From Climacium dendroides (Eukaryota; Streptophyta; Bryopsida; Hypnales; Climaciaceae), in assembly GCA_950106755.1 (NCBI GenBank), contig OX467083.1:27771029-27835028 (forward strand): 64,000 nt of DNA, in the 5' to 3' direction. How positions within the stretch are numbered: position 1 is the stretch's first letter; every line of letters begins with the position of its first letter. Positions 49,301 to 61,641 of this stretch are shown one piece after another. A program made the position numbers and the translations under genes. Under the pieces are notes generated by a model that saw nothing but the letters and a program-made list of their open reading frames with translations, had not been told where the DNA came from and did not search any database.

Positions 49301-50619
49301 CCATTTCTCCCTTCTTAAACTTTTGCAAGGCTTAGGAAGTCACCTCCAAGGTCCCCCTTGCTCACTAAGGCACTTTGGGCACCCCAAGGAAATAGGGATG
49401 TGACAAAAGAAAGGATTGGAGAATGTCAACTTGAGATTATGTAAATTGATTGAAGGGACTAATCAAAGTTGATTGAACTCATTGATGTAGAATGGATTGG
49501 ACTTCATCAAGGTAAAATTTACAAAAATTGGTAGCAAAATAATTGGAATTCATTTCATCGAAGTCAATTGAAGAAAACAAGGAAATGACCAATTTTATTG
49601 CATTTTTTGAATATGATTTGCTTGACTTTTGAGTTCAAAACTTAATTTTAGGCCTATTGGGATTAACTAAAAGTTAGAAGAACTATGCATTCTTGTCCAA
49701 ATAGAAGAAGATTATATATATTAATTTAGCCTTTTTTAGGAATTCCAAATTTATTTTGGGACATTGGAAGTGTTTACTAAGGTCCAAAATCCCTATGTGA
49801 TTTGCAACAATGATTTATCTCTATTGACAAGGGTTAAAACATATTTTCCTACTTGTGACAATAAATTTATATATAGGCACAAAGGGTGCTATAACTAATG
49901 ATCTTTTAGGAGATTTTTAATAAAATTTTACTAAAAACAAATGTATTTCTAATAAAATTTTACTAAAAATTCCCTAAAAGATAATTACTTATAGGACTAT
50001 ACTACTAGGACTCTACTTTTTTGTATTCATAACTCTTGGTTTTTGGAAACGAAAAGAAAAATTTAAATATTGTAGTATTGTTTAATTTGGATACTTTTTG
50101 AAATGACATATGTTAGAGCACTAGAAGTTTTTTTTGAGTAGTAAGACCCAATTGCCTTGAATTTGACTCATTGGAAAAATCTTGGAGGTCCTACTCTGTA
50201 TGTGAATACAGTTCAAGTGTAGGATAACATAGTGGGAACTACAAGAGAACATTTTGGGAACATTGAGGGTCCTTTTTTTCTAAAGCTATCTATTGTTTGC
50301 GAATTTTTAGAATAGGCATTGGACATCGAAACCATATAAAATTTAAGGGTTTTGCTTTTTTGTATAATCTTTTTATAACTTGTCAACTATGAGTACAACC
50401 GTTGAGATTATTGGAGCTTAAAAGCATTTTGTGGAAAAATTAATTTCAAAATAATGCAATGTATTGTTCAATCTTGTGACATTGCAAGATTTTATTGCAT
50501 ATGTTGCAAGTCTTAGATTGCCTTGAAAATTGGTAGACATATGACTAATAAGATTTTCTTTAAGGTAAGATTATAAATTCAAAGTCCATAGTGAATTTTT
50601 TTCCCACTCCATCCTTTAA
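46336..50619. other. AT-rich spacer with minor repeats
   Basis: No gene recognised. Visible structure: an imperfect ~46-bp tandem repeat at 48001-48125 (aattgcaatga phrases); direct repeats of gactatactaNtaggactNtac near 47746 and 49985; a locally repeated taataaaattttactaaaaa at about 49920-49970. The plus frame 48446-48703 lies in a less AT-rich block (48200-49400) whose wording (cataacttttgactc, caccccaagg) is like that of noncoding retroelement LTRs, but no coding part accompanies it. Confidence 0.35.
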
Positions 50620-50735
50620 GTTTCTGTGCACGATAGTCCACCAGCCGCCATGATTCTTTTCGTTCTGTAATCTGTACTTCAATGCTGAATGCTGCCAACA
50701 GACAAGACATCGGCTCTCCGCATGCGAAAAGCATT
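50620..50735. repeat. Dispersed repeat, less-decayed copy (partner at 17.6 kb)
   Basis: Matches 17590-17710 over phrases atagtccacc, aatgctgccaacagacaagaca and the cgcatgcgaaaagcatt tail, while retaining the CpG sites that are TpG or CpA in the other copy. It lies in the 5' flank of the GT4 gene. Confidence 0.5.
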
Positions 50736-52045
50736 TTCTCCGGCAGCAGGCATCAGGGACCCCAGTACCGTATCTTCACGTGGAAGCTGGAAGTTAAGCT
50801 CTGTGTGCACAACCCATGGTGGTAGGAGAACAAGGCGCGCAATGTGGGATAATTCACAATCATAATAGTCAACACCGATCTGATATGTTAGCCTCCTCCT
50901 TCACCCAGGAACTAACTCTACCGCTCAGAAATCAGAATCGAGTTCTACCGACAATTTGAAGGAAATCATGTCGATCATTTGCGTTCCGACCCAATTTCGC
51001 TGTGCAAATTGCGACAACCGCTAGTAGCTAGTAGAGGATCAATGTACTGTACGGTATCATGATACATGACTCTCATCCTGCGCACCGGCCGACAAAAAAT
51101 GTATTGTTCAGAACTTCGGCTGTTTATGGACAACACGCAGGAGAATAACCCTATTTCTCTGAAAAAAATGCTGTAATAATGCAGTTCCCACAGTACTCCA
51201 ATTCCGGGTAGTCGGGGACAAGTTGGAGCGCCGTTGCCTAAGGGCCGGGACGGACACTACACGGTCATACAGCCATATTTAGAATACCAAAGCATGCAAG
51301 TTTCTTCCTCACTACAGTGTGTTTGCTAGCGATGTTCAGAGCCCAGCCCCTCTTCAGCTTTGATACCTCGCGCTCTTTCGCTCCCTTGCTGTGATCGCTG
51401 ATTACTCTGTTGATAGAGTGCATCGACAGTGGTTTCTGGTTACTTGTTTCCTGTCACTTGCTACTTGTCCAACAGGGGAGCATACATCCACGCTGCTCAG
51501 TTAGCAGATCGACCCACTCTTTATTGATGTGTGTGTAAAACTTAAGACATTCGTCTTCTTACTTCCTACTTGTTTGTTGTTATTTGTCCTACAGTGTACC
51601 TCCGAAATGAAGCATCGAAGGTAGTAGTTGGTACCTATACCCATGTGACATCAAACCACCCCAACATTCTCTGTCCAAGTCATTAGACCCAACGTTACCA
51701 TTCTTCTTGAGATTGCATCTTTCCCGACGAAGATTTCCTTGCATGTCGACCTGGTCTATGTTAGCTCTGACCTTCTCCGAGTGTGTTGGGGTTCGTCTCT
51801 GGATATCACTGACATGTCATCTAGCGCAAGATTATTTCATATTTTTGTTCAGTGTCTGATTAAAGGCCTGCTCTTCTAGATCCTCAAACATTCAATCCGG
51901 AAAATAGTCGTCATTTTGCGGCCAGATCTTAATAGTGCAGATCTTAGGAGCAAATATGGCTACACCTCCAATACGTACATTCCCGCTTCAGAACGTTCAG
52001 CATCAACGCCACACTTAGTGACGAATTTAAGTTAGCGCTAGAAAG
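50736..52045 (+). promoter_or_regulatory. 5' flank and leader region of the GT4 gene
   Basis: A non-coding stretch of near-balanced composition, unlike the AT-rich spacer to its left, leading to ATG 52046. It contains pyrimidine-rich phrases (about 51350-51480) and two similar sentences (ttcctgtcacttgctacttgtcc near 51446 and cttcctacttgtttgttgttatttgtcc near 51560), which look like a short duplication. No TATA box or start site can be fixed. Confidence 0.4.
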
Positions 52046-53698
52046 ATGCAACATCGGCAGCTGGGGTCGTTACCCAGCTTCAAACTAGAAGCAGCCAGTC
52101 CCGGTGCCACTGCGGCTTCTCGGTTGAAGAAGCTTTGGGAGTCTGAGCGCAGCGGCCAGATCTCATGCGGGAACGCCGTGACATGGTCCTTCGTGCTCCT
52201 GAACATCGTGTGGTTCGCGTTACTGGTGATTTCCATTCTACACTCCATTGGAAATAGCAATGGCAACTCGACATCAGCGATGTCGCTCGGCCAGCAAAGC
52301 GCCTGGCTGCGGCGATCCAACATTTGCGCGAAGCTGAATGTGCGTGACGAGCTCTGGGCGGGGGATTTGCGTGAATTTGAAGGTGCCTGGAACCGCCTTT
52401 GTTTCGGTGGCGCTCGATCCCAGCGCCTGCGCATCGCGGCATTTGTGAAGACTTGGCCGATGGATGGGAAGCCCGGCGGGATGGAGCATCACGCGAGCAC
52501 CTTGTACCATGACTTGGCTCGCCGCGGCCACGAGCTTCATGTCTTCACCACTCACCCCAATGGGGAGAATATCACTCTTCACAAGGAGAACCGTATCCAC
52601 GTTCACATCGTCCGCTCGCCGCGTGAATCCGAGGTTGGATACTCAGCCGAGGAGCTTTACTGGCAGACGTTTCTCGCATTGAACGCTTCCTTATCCCCTT
52701 TCGATATTGTGCATACGGAAAGTTTTTCCCTTACGCCAAGGAAAGCGAAAGGAATCTCTCTCACAGCCGCAACATGGCACGGCATAACGGCGGAATGCAT
52801 CCACAGCGACATCGCCATGGAGCGCCACCCCATCCCCAAGGAGCCGCCCAGCGAGGAGCTTCAACGGAACCTAGTCGGGCGGCTGAAGAATATCGTGGAG
52901 GAGACTAAAATGTTCGAGAGCTACGGGCACCACATCGCGATCAGCGACTACGTTGCGGACGTGATGCGTACGATCTACGAGTTTCCCGTGGAGCGCGTGC
53001 ACACCATCTTCAACGGCGTCGACGACGCGTTTCACCCGAACTCAAAGCAAGGCGCGGCGTTTCGGCGCAAGTACAACGTGCCCGCGGACGCGACCATGGT
53101 GTTCGGCGTCGCGGGACGGTTGGTGAAAGACAAAGGCCACCCGCTGCTCTTCGACGCGTTCGCGAAGATATTAGAAAGGCACAGCAACGTCTACCTCCTG
53201 GTCGCGGGGAGCGGACCCTGGTTGAATCGGTACGCGCGCCTGGCACCAGGGAAGCCCAACGTCGTCGCCCTGGGACCGTTACTACCAGATGAGCTTAATG
53301 GATTCTACAACGCCCTGGATGTGTTCCTGAACCCGACGCTGCGGTCGCAGGGACTGGACATGACGCTCATCGAGGCGCTCCAGTGCGGGAAGGCGCTAAT
53401 GGCGACACGATTCGCGAGCATCACGTGGAGTGCAATCATCGGAAAGCAATTTGGATTCACGTTTGCGCCCACTGTGGAGGCGATAACGGCGGCGTTGGAA
53501 AAAGCCATTCGCGACGGGAGGAAGAAGATGGGCGCGGGCGCGGAGACACGCGTGGAGTATGCGCGCATGATGTTCAAGGCGGCGAAGATGGGCGCGGCGT
53601 ATGAACGTCTGTTTCTTTGCTTGCGTGACGATGCGTTTTGTGCGTATCCGTTACCGACTGATCGGTGTCCAGATCGCGAGACCCGGGTGGAGAATTGA
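52046..53698 (+). CDS. Type II membrane GT4 family glycosyltransferase
   Basis: An intact, intronless 550-residue protein; ATG 52046 is the first in frame. A short cytosolic N-terminus is followed by one membrane anchor (about residues 45-66) and a low-complexity stem, the layout of a Golgi type II enzyme. The GT-B fold follows: RIAAFVKTWPMDGKPGGMEHHA (130-150) with the donor-loop GGME, HTESFSLTP, a WHG motif at 244, HHIAISDYVADVM (295-307), IFNGVD (321-326), VFGVAGRLVKDKG (352-364) and LLVAGSGPW (384-392). In the EX7E site the first Glu is Gln435 (QGLDMTLIE, second Glu443), as I recall for the plant subgroup related to At3g10630/At1g19710. The substrate is unknown; retaining transfer from a nucleotide sugar is the family reaction. 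The coding region is GC-rich. No neighbouring gene suggests a pathway. Confidence 0.9.
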   Translation: MQHRQLGSLPSFKLEAASPGATAASRLKKLWESERSGQISCGNAVTWSFVLLNIVWFALLVISILHSIGNSNGNSTSAMSLGQQSAWLRRSNICAKLNVRDELWAGDLREFEGAWNRLCFGGARSQRLRIAAFVKTWPMDGKPGGMEHHASTLYHDLARRGHELHVFTTHPNGENITLHKENRIHVHIVRSPRESEVGYSAEELYWQTFLALNASLSPFDIVHTESFSLTPRKAKGISLTAATWHGITAECIHSDIAMERHPIPKEPPSEELQRNLVGRLKNIVEETKMFESYGHHIAISDYVADVMRTIYEFPVERVHTIFNGVDDAFHPNSKQGAAFRRKYNVPADATMVFGVAGRLVKDKGHPLLFDAFAKILERHSNVYLLVAGSGPWLNRYARLAPGKPNVVALGPLLPDELNGFYNALDVFLNPTLRSQGLDMTLIEALQCGKALMATRFASITWSAIIGKQFGFTFAPTVEAITAALEKAIRDGRKKMGAGAETRVEYARMMFKAAKMGAAYERLFLCLRDDAFCAYPLPTDRCPDRETRVEN

Positions 53699-53929
53699 AT
53701 TCTCTTTCCGTTGGGACAGTTTGGTAGATTGTACACCAGCACAAGAATATTGAAACAACGACACACGGAATTTGCATTCAACGAAAGACGTCATTTGAAG
53801 GTGACGGTACTTGTTCTTGCGCAGGTGAGGTAGTCATTTCTTGTAGCCGAACATACGTAACATTGACTTGGTACAGGTTATAGTCTAATTTTCATGGCAT
53901 TCATTTTGCACTCTAATCATTAGCACAAC

Positions 53930-54262
53930 TAACCATTAACTTCTTTTCTTCAGGATGGCAACTGATATTGCCACCTGTTAGCGGATGGTGGCGTTATGAG
54001 AGAGATTGGTGAAGAATTCTTCTTCACTTGTTAAAGTAGAGAGTTATAATGTATGTATGTAGTAGTAGTGTAATTATGACTGTCTGCAAGGTCGTTCACG
54101 TGAGAGCTAGCACATCTTTTACAGTTACCTAACTTACCTTGTGGTTTAGTAACAACTGACGATTAACTTCTTTTGTTTAGGATGGCAGCATTGCCACATG
54201 TTTTGAGATGGGAAGCGTAACGAGAGAGAGTGTCCACGATTTCTTCGTCACTTGTTGCGGTG
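53930..54262. repeat. ~226-bp tandem duplication in the 3' flank of the GT4 gene
   Basis: Two direct copies: attaacttcttttcttcaggatggca at about 53936 and attaacttcttttgtttaggatggca at about 54162, each followed by attgccac, gagagag and ttcttc..cacttgtt. They are diverged, so the duplication is not recent. It may lie in the 3' UTR. Confidence 0.65.
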
Positions 54263-55949
54263 GAAAATACTGATTGCATTGTTTTTATTTAGTGTATTTT
54301 TGGAAGACGTGTGGAGTTGTGGAGTAATCACTTTGGATTGCAGAGCCAGATCTGTTGAGATCGAAGTTTTATTATTATGTAAGAATTTCTTATGTAATTT
54401 CAAACTGCGAGGTTGTGGACCAGTATGGACGGCAGAGAAGACAATTTCGTTCGTTTTATTATCAATGGTGTGATCATGACTTGGCCATCAACTGACAGTC
54501 CATCCACCACCTTTCTGCACGTCCGTGTAATTTAGCTCTCGAAGACTAATAAGTGCACATGGAACCTTGATTCAACACTTTTATGGTGTGGGGGTGGGTC
54601 TTGATTCCCTTAATTCCTGGACCATGAGCTCACAGCTAGAACCACTGTAGCTTAAGTCGGATGGTATTGTCAGGATGATGCGTTCGGGTTCTGCTCCGTG
54701 GAGGTGACGTTTGACGAGCTGACATCGTAACTTGCGTTGCAAAGAAATTTTAGAGCACTAGTACAGTGACGATGGACTGTAGGCTTTACCAATATGGAGC
54801 AACATCCGACGGACCGACAGGCCAAGTAGGAAAGATAGTGACAAGAATAACAGCAGACATGTGAAGGGAACGTTCACATGCCCCATTACGTTAAAAAAGG
54901 AATACGGCCAAGAGTCGAGAAGAAAAACACAAGCAGAGAAGAACTGTACGTTGCTCCTGGAGCTCCTGAAAGAGTTCGAACTTTAGTGGCTGCTGATAGA
55001 TTAGTCATTGGTTAGAGTGGATAATAAGTGGCTTCACACAACTTCGGAAAGGTTTCAAGAAGTATAGCCGAACACATTTGAAGTTTATGAGTATTTATTT
55101 ATTCCCTTATAAAATAAAGTGGTAGTCATCCGCCATGTAGTGGATCCCCACTTTAATACCACTCATCTGTTTTACTGAGTAGTAAAACCTATCTAGCTTT
55201 GGAAGCTAGTTTATATTGCACAAGGCCGCCCTTTTAAGTCTAAACTCGGAGCACACCACCATAACGCACGTTTCTACGATAATCGCTCCATCTCCAGATA
55301 TTGTAAATATACCTCTCCACAAGTTCTACATAGAGATGACACTAATACATGTGAAAGCACACCTTCAGAGTTCCGTTTACATCATTCCGAGACCTGATTT
55401 ATATATTAGGTTGCTTTACAAGGAGCCGTTGGAACTTGAAAATCTTCTTGAGGTCAACCTCAAATTTGGAAGGCCTTGATATTTTTTTGATGTAGTTAAG
55501 CCAGAGCCATCTCAATCACAAGGAAATGCGCACCCACATCCTTATCAGCCTTGAACTGCAGTGGCAGATCTTGAGCAGTTCCCGCTTGTATCTGCCCCAA
55601 ACAACCAAACATAAATACATGTGACCAGTGCTTTTAAATTTGGCGAGAAAAGGCCAATTTGCACTCAGGAAAACGGGCTGCCAAACCCCCTTTGGAAAAA
55701 TAATGAGGCTGGAGGGGGGATTCTTCGCCACACTTACGGCGGCGAATACAACAGCGGCCACCCAAGCATCAACTTTGAGGGTTTAATGGGGCCGGTTCGC
55801 CTGAGATCCTCGGTTGCGGCGTCCGGTTGGCTACCCATTCCGGGCCACTTAAGCAATTTCACATATATGGAGTGTTGTTTCTTACTTTGAACGCCATGAG
55901 AGGCGAGAGGGGGCGAAGCCCCCTTCAAATTAAACAAAAAAGGAAAACA
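54263..55949. other. Spacer between GT4 gene and LINE
   Basis: Contains short open frames (54252-54473 plus, with a signal-peptide-like start; 55216-55479 plus) without any recognised domain or splice support. 55516-55950 is probably the 3' tail of the LINE or its flank. Nothing further is seen. Confidence 0.35.
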
Positions 55950-56024
55950 GAGCCACAATCAGGAAAGGATGGGAGGCAAACTAAAATGTCATGTCCCATC
56001 TCCGGAAGTACAAAAAAGCGGGGT

Positions 56025-56490
56025 TCATTCCGCGTTAAATGAGGATTCAATGCTAGCAAGAGCTTCCCTATCTTTAATAACAGAGTGGAAATTTTTCCAA
56101 ATTACCATGCTTGCGTGAAGAGTTGAGATCCAAATAGAGTGTATGATTCTACGAGCACTAAATTCTTGATTACCATACTTCCGACTACATCTCTCCATCC
56201 AAATGTGCCAGATAAGGAATGAATGCATAAAGTCCCAAGACTGTCCTGAGAATTCAAACTTACTAATTTTCCCTTCAGAAGAGGTGTCAAAATGTTCGAG
56301 GAGTGCCTGCTGGAGCGAATGAAAGGTTCGGCCTTTGGCTGAGGTAGCCAAGTTGTTAATCTTCTGCTACAACTCCTGGGTGACGGGACAGTCCCATAAC
56401 AAATGTGAACTAGTTTCGAGTTGATGTGGGCACATGACGCACTCCAATTGAGCGTTTGGTATTCTCCACGATAACCACTCGCCAGTCACC
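56025..56490 (-). pseudogene. LINE pol C-terminus, zf-RVT-like domain
   Basis: The frame reads LECVMCPHQLETSSHLLWDC followed by PVTQEL, the Cys/His pattern of the zf-RVT domain that closes plant L1 pol proteins. An in-frame stop follows, then 108 open codons down to 56025 with WDFMHSFLIWHIWMERC. It belongs to the LINE and is inactive. Confidence 0.7.
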
Positions 56491-57599
56491 ACCCCGTGAT
56501 TGATGACTTGCCATATGAACATTACTTGCTTCTTTGATCTACTATTATGTCACAGGAATTTGAAGATCTTTTGAATTTCTATGTCTTCATACCCTTAGGT
56601 GGTCAGTTCCTGGACTCCAATCGACCTATCTTGCTTAGCTTTAAGTCTTTGAATATAGCCCCTACGAGCTATGTATCCAAAGAAAGGGGTTTCTGCAAAC
56701 TTATCTATTTTTTTCCAGTACCATTTTCTTGGATCTCAACTTAGAGAACGCATAGTCCCTTCTCCGAACGCCCAGACAGAACTAGCCCTATTCAGTATCT
56801 GTTTTGGATTATAATGTAGAAAGAACCTAGAAAGAACATCCCATAGGACGACCCTTGCTTGCTTCAATCCTGTGTTCGGGAGCTGATCCTGATCCTCCCA
56901 AATAAGTACTCTTTTATTTTCATCTAGTTGAAACTTGTGAGTCTCGCTTTTACCTGTTACTAGTATAGAATTGAAGTAAAAGCTGAAACTCCCGGGTGTA
57001 GTTAGCCAAGTTTCAGACTTCCAGCATCCCTATCCAGAAAGGCTCTGGGATCCCATGGAATATGGAATAAAATTTTAAGTCTTCTCTTCCTGCCCTTTTT
57101 AGTCACCGCTCCTCTCCTGGGAAGCTTTCTTTGTATATCCTCAATCCTATGTCAATCCAATCTGTTGTCATCCGATAGGTCCTTTACTTGTTGAATTCCC
57201 GCTTTAGCCCATAGGTGAAGCCCTAAATTAGGACCCATTCCTAATTTGTCCTCCTTTGTCTCTATAATAAGAAAATTGTCGAAAAGTGGCTGCCGTAAGA
57301 TGTTTTCTGTGAGTTGTGGCTCCTTCAGCACCAAATTGCCTTTAACCAATATGAACGCCTTAATATAAGCTGCCATCAGCGAAGAATGATTTTTTTTTAA
57401 TTCCTTTGTTGAAGAAAAGCCAACTATCTGACCTGTGCCATTTGGCATCCCCGAGAGGTCTTCCATTAATAATCTTAAATTGCATAAGCTTATTCCAGGG
57501 TTCATTCCCGGGTGACAGCCCTCGGACCACCAGTTTCACCAATAGAGCCTGGATTTGTAAATACGGGTCCAATAATTGAATTCCTCCCTCCGATTGTGG

Positions 57600-60253
57600 T
57601 AGGACACAAGAGCTCTACTGTATGCGAGTAGCACACCGCCCTTCTTCCTTTCCTGTCCATAAGTACTACGTCACTAGTCCTCGTATAATATCACAATTTT
57701 TGGCCGAAATATAGCAGCAGGCTGTTGTATACCAGCACGTAGCCAATAAAACTTGATTTATAATAATTACCCTCCTTGTTGTCGATACCATCTTTGCCAC
57801 CCACGAACGTAATTTCTTTCTGATGGACACTAAAAGCGGACATATATTAACATCTGCCGGTAAATGGAATCCAATCAAGGGCCCTAAGTATCTAACTCCT
57901 ATCCCTTCCGGAACCCACGGAACCCCGTATTTTGCCCCCTATGTAAAATCCTACTTATTTTTTGAAGCCCAAATAGCATAGGTCTTATCCCAATTTAATT
58001 TTGACCCCGACCTCAAGCAAAAGACTCTCAAAACCTCATACGCCCTATTGAGGTTCTCAATTGTATCCAATAAATATAACAATGTATCATCCACATAAGA
58101 GGCGTCTGTAACTTTAGATCCATTAGGAAGGGAAAACCCTTGTACTCCATATCTACCATCCTCCAACATATAGCGAAGAGAGTCCAAGACCACTACGAAA
58201 AGAAAAGGTGCCAAGGGGCACCTTTGGCGCACCGACTGTGATAAGTCAAATTGGGGATCCACCTCCCCATTGACTATTACTTAAGAAGAAACATTTTTGT
58301 AAAGAGACATGACTCCTCTGATAAAGTCCTCATGGAAGCCCTGTTTTTCCCAACACCGCACGCATGAAATTCCACGAAATGCGATCGTAGGCCTTTTCAA
58401 AGTTCAATAACAACAAAGTGAGATCCTAGCCCGACTCTTCAGCAAAATGCATAGATTCTTGGGCTAAAAAGATGTTGTCTATGATACACCGCCTTGGCAC
58501 AAAGCCTATCTGATTTGGTCTGACTATCTCTGGGAGAATAGTCTGAAGTCTTTTAGCCAGGATTTTCACCAGAAGTTTGTAGAAGGAAGACAAGAGGTCT
58601 AAAATTCTTAATCAGGGAGGAGTCTCCTCCTTTAGGGATTAAGGCAATGATACCTTTGTTATGCCCCGAGGACAATGAATCCTCCCGTAACACCTCTTGC
58701 ACTGCTTCTAACAGGTCATCTTGCAGTGAATCCAAACACTGTTTAAAAAAATTCGTGGGTATCCCGTCCTCACCAGGAGCATTGCTTGAGGACAGCTCAT
58801 AAACCGCCTCTTGGAGTTTCTTTAAAGACACCAACTTGGAGAAGTTCTTGTTTTGGTCCTCTGTCACGATTTTGGGCACGCTCTGCAAAATCTGGCTCCT
58901 TGCTTCTAGGATTTCCATCGTTTCTGGCCCCTCCGAATATAGTGTCTTATAAAAATCTATGACTATTCCCGATTTGCTCTGCTGGTCGGTAATTACAACC
59001 CCATCTACCACCAGCTGCGAGATGGAGGATCTTTTGTGGACGTCACGAAACACTTCAAAAAATTCCTTCGTACACCTGTCACCTTTTCTGAGCCATCTGG
59101 CTGAAACCGCATGGTATTGTGCTTCCAGACTTTCTAATGTCAAATTATGCAGCAATATTCTAGCCACGTCCGGCTTTAAAGTCGCCGCTATGTCTCCCGG
59201 GTGCACAACTAAGTAAGTCTCCACTGTTTCGACGTCCTTTAGGGCCTTGTGTTTCAACCGGAATTTTGTCGCCTTCCATTCTCTGTTTATCTTTTTAGCT
59301 TCACTCAACGCCCGAGCTTGGGCATTCTGTACCCATTCCATCCAAGACTCTGATCCTTGCAGATGGTCCCCCGAGTTCCAAGTCCACTCTAGTCTCTCTC
59401 TGGCCTTATCGTTCTTGAGAATGTCGACCTACATTTGCTGCTTTCGAGCTTTGTGCTTGATTAATGAGAACAGCTCAAATTGAAGCGGTGAGTGGTTCGA
59501 TACTTTAACATATGGGTGAGCTATAACGACCCCCCCTTGCATTCCCAGATCCGGAGATAAATATATTTTGTCAATTCGGGCTGCCTGGCGATCTTGCTCG
59601 CTTCTATTATTTTCCCATGTAAAGAGCTTTTGAGAATTTTTCCAGATTTGATCTTGGTGCCAGATGTCTTCAATGCCGTAGTGGTTCAACAATCTAGACC
59701 AGGCCGCCTTCTCCCTCCGATTCGTATTTGTACACCCTCGTGAGCTTCCTAGTCGATCCCTTTCCTCCTCCACCATATTGAAATCTCTAGCTAAAAGAGA
59801 TCCTTGTCTTGATATGTTAGCATCCACTAATTTATTCCATAGAATCGCTCGTTCATGGGACGATCCTGGGGTGTATATATTGATAATTGAAAGCACAAAA
59901 TTGTTGTTTGATTTTAATGAAATAAATTGTGCCCTTCTTTCTAAAATTATCCCCTCCTCTATCATCGCCGGTGCTAAGTTCCGGGTAATTAGTATACCTG
60001 TTCTTGCCCTCCACCGCCCGGTATCACTCTGTATCGCCGGATTCCAAGACCTATAACCATTCACAAATGGTAAACTTCTGTTTTTTCTTTGGCACCTGGA
60101 TAAATCCATCCAATGTTCTTGAAGGAGAATAATCTGCGGCTTGTGTTCCATTCTGTCGAATATGCGTCTTATATGTACCTGTTTGTTGGACCCTCGGGTA
60201 CCCATGCCTGCACCCCTAATGTTAAGGGTGTCCAACAAAAATTCCAAATCCAT
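57600..60253 (-). pseudogene. LINE endonuclease-reverse transcriptase (broken pol ORF)
   Basis: Endonuclease part (60253-59429): LNIRGAGMGTRGSNK, LLQEHW, DFNMVEEERDRLGS and RIDKIYLSPDL are recognisable; the catalytic SDH motif is SNH, so it is probably dead. TAG 59429-59431 interrupts the frame, which otherwise continues in phase into the reverse transcriptase (59341-58553) with SSSNAPGEDGIPTNFFKQ and IALIPKGG..NFRPL. A frameshift near 58600 and more stops follow; the active-site block ASYVDDTLLYL lies at about 58110, with RQRCPLAPFLF upstream. A further piece at 57878-57666 contains IINQVLLATCWY. Gene order and motifs are those of plant L1 elements. Confidence 0.8.
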
Positions 60254-61641
60254 TTAAGAACTAGAGGGGACAGCCTCCCCAAGCTTTTTGTCATACTCTG
60301 CTAAAGAGCGATCATACTCCACTATGGTTCCTTCCGGTGATTTGTCGATCTGTCTGCTCCTTTTACTAATTTGTATTGGTGAAGCAAAGATACCTGGCTA
60401 CCACCCCGCGACTGTTTCTTCCCGATTTGTCACAGTAAACCCAGCCACCGTTCAAGCAGCAAGTAAGCTTTGGCTCTCCCTTTCCAAAACGCCACTTTCC
60501 CCAACAAATCATTTGTCCACTAGGAACAGTTCACTCCCCATAAGCATTTCGCTTTCTACATAACCTTGATTGCCGTTAGAACTGTAAGCTCATGAGTGTC
60601 TCCTTCACTATCCCATCTAGCCGACCACGTTACTGATGCCCACCAATGCAGATTCGGAGGCTTCCGTAAATGATCTTTAAGATACAATTTGATCTTCTCA
60701 AATATATTCGTTTGGATCTGGTCCCGTTTGTTCTCTGTTACCAAGAAGGCTAATTTTAATGGCTCCATCAGCCCCGGAATATCCCTAGACGCGTCTAACA
60801 AGACAACCTGTTTTTCTTCCTGGTCCTTGAATATGATCGGCCATATTATCAGAAACTTGTTTCCTCCAGACGGCATCTGCAGCCCCGGAGATTTGAAAGC
60901 TTCCCTAAGCGAGTCCTCATTCCAGGCCGACCACCACTACTTAGACAAGTTGGATGAGGATCTCTCAGATTTCTGAGACCAGAATTTCCCTTCTAAGGGG
61001 CTGGCAGTTAAAAAACCCACCCTCTGACCTTTGCCCTCCATGCTACCCCTGTCCGTACTCGTTTTGTCCTTCTCAGCCTACTTAGTGCTAGCCCCATCAG
61101 AATTCGATTGGAGAATACTCCTCCTATGGCTTTTCTTCTTAAAAACAGGATCTGTCGATATATCTCTCCGTAATGGAGGGAATTCCTCTTTCGAGTGTCC
61201 TGCTGTCATTGTAAACGGGTTTGCCGTTTCTATGGGTTCTGCTTGTCTATCTTCCTCACCCTTCCGGTCCTTCTTTGGACTAGGAAATCAATGACCATCC
61301 TCCGCAAAGCTAGGACTAACCACTAGTGAAATTTGTGCGCATGGACCTTCAGCCAATGGCACCGCATCAATGATTTCCACGTTCTAAACTCCTGGTACCA
61401 ATATATTGGAATGTGGCGAGCTGGCCGATACTCCTTGTTCTCTTTGTCCCTTGTCGATATCCTGACCCTGTGATTAGGTAGGACTCATTGACATGGAGGC
61501 TTTCGGCATCCATTTCTACTTTGTGACATATTTACTCTTTGAGGCAGTCTCCTTCTTCTTTTTCTTTGATTTCCGGACTACCTCTATAAAGCCTTCTGTC
61601 TCTTTAACCACCTTCTCTACTCCATCTAGCTTCTCATCTTG

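Noticed and set aside
52027..53781. ORFs antisense to the GT4 gene
   Set aside because: Shadows of a GC-rich coding region without family resemblance.
54252..54473. 73-codon ORF with a signal-peptide-like start as a small secreted protein
   Set aside because: Located in the duplicated 3' flank of the GT4 gene, with no conserved cysteine pattern or other support.
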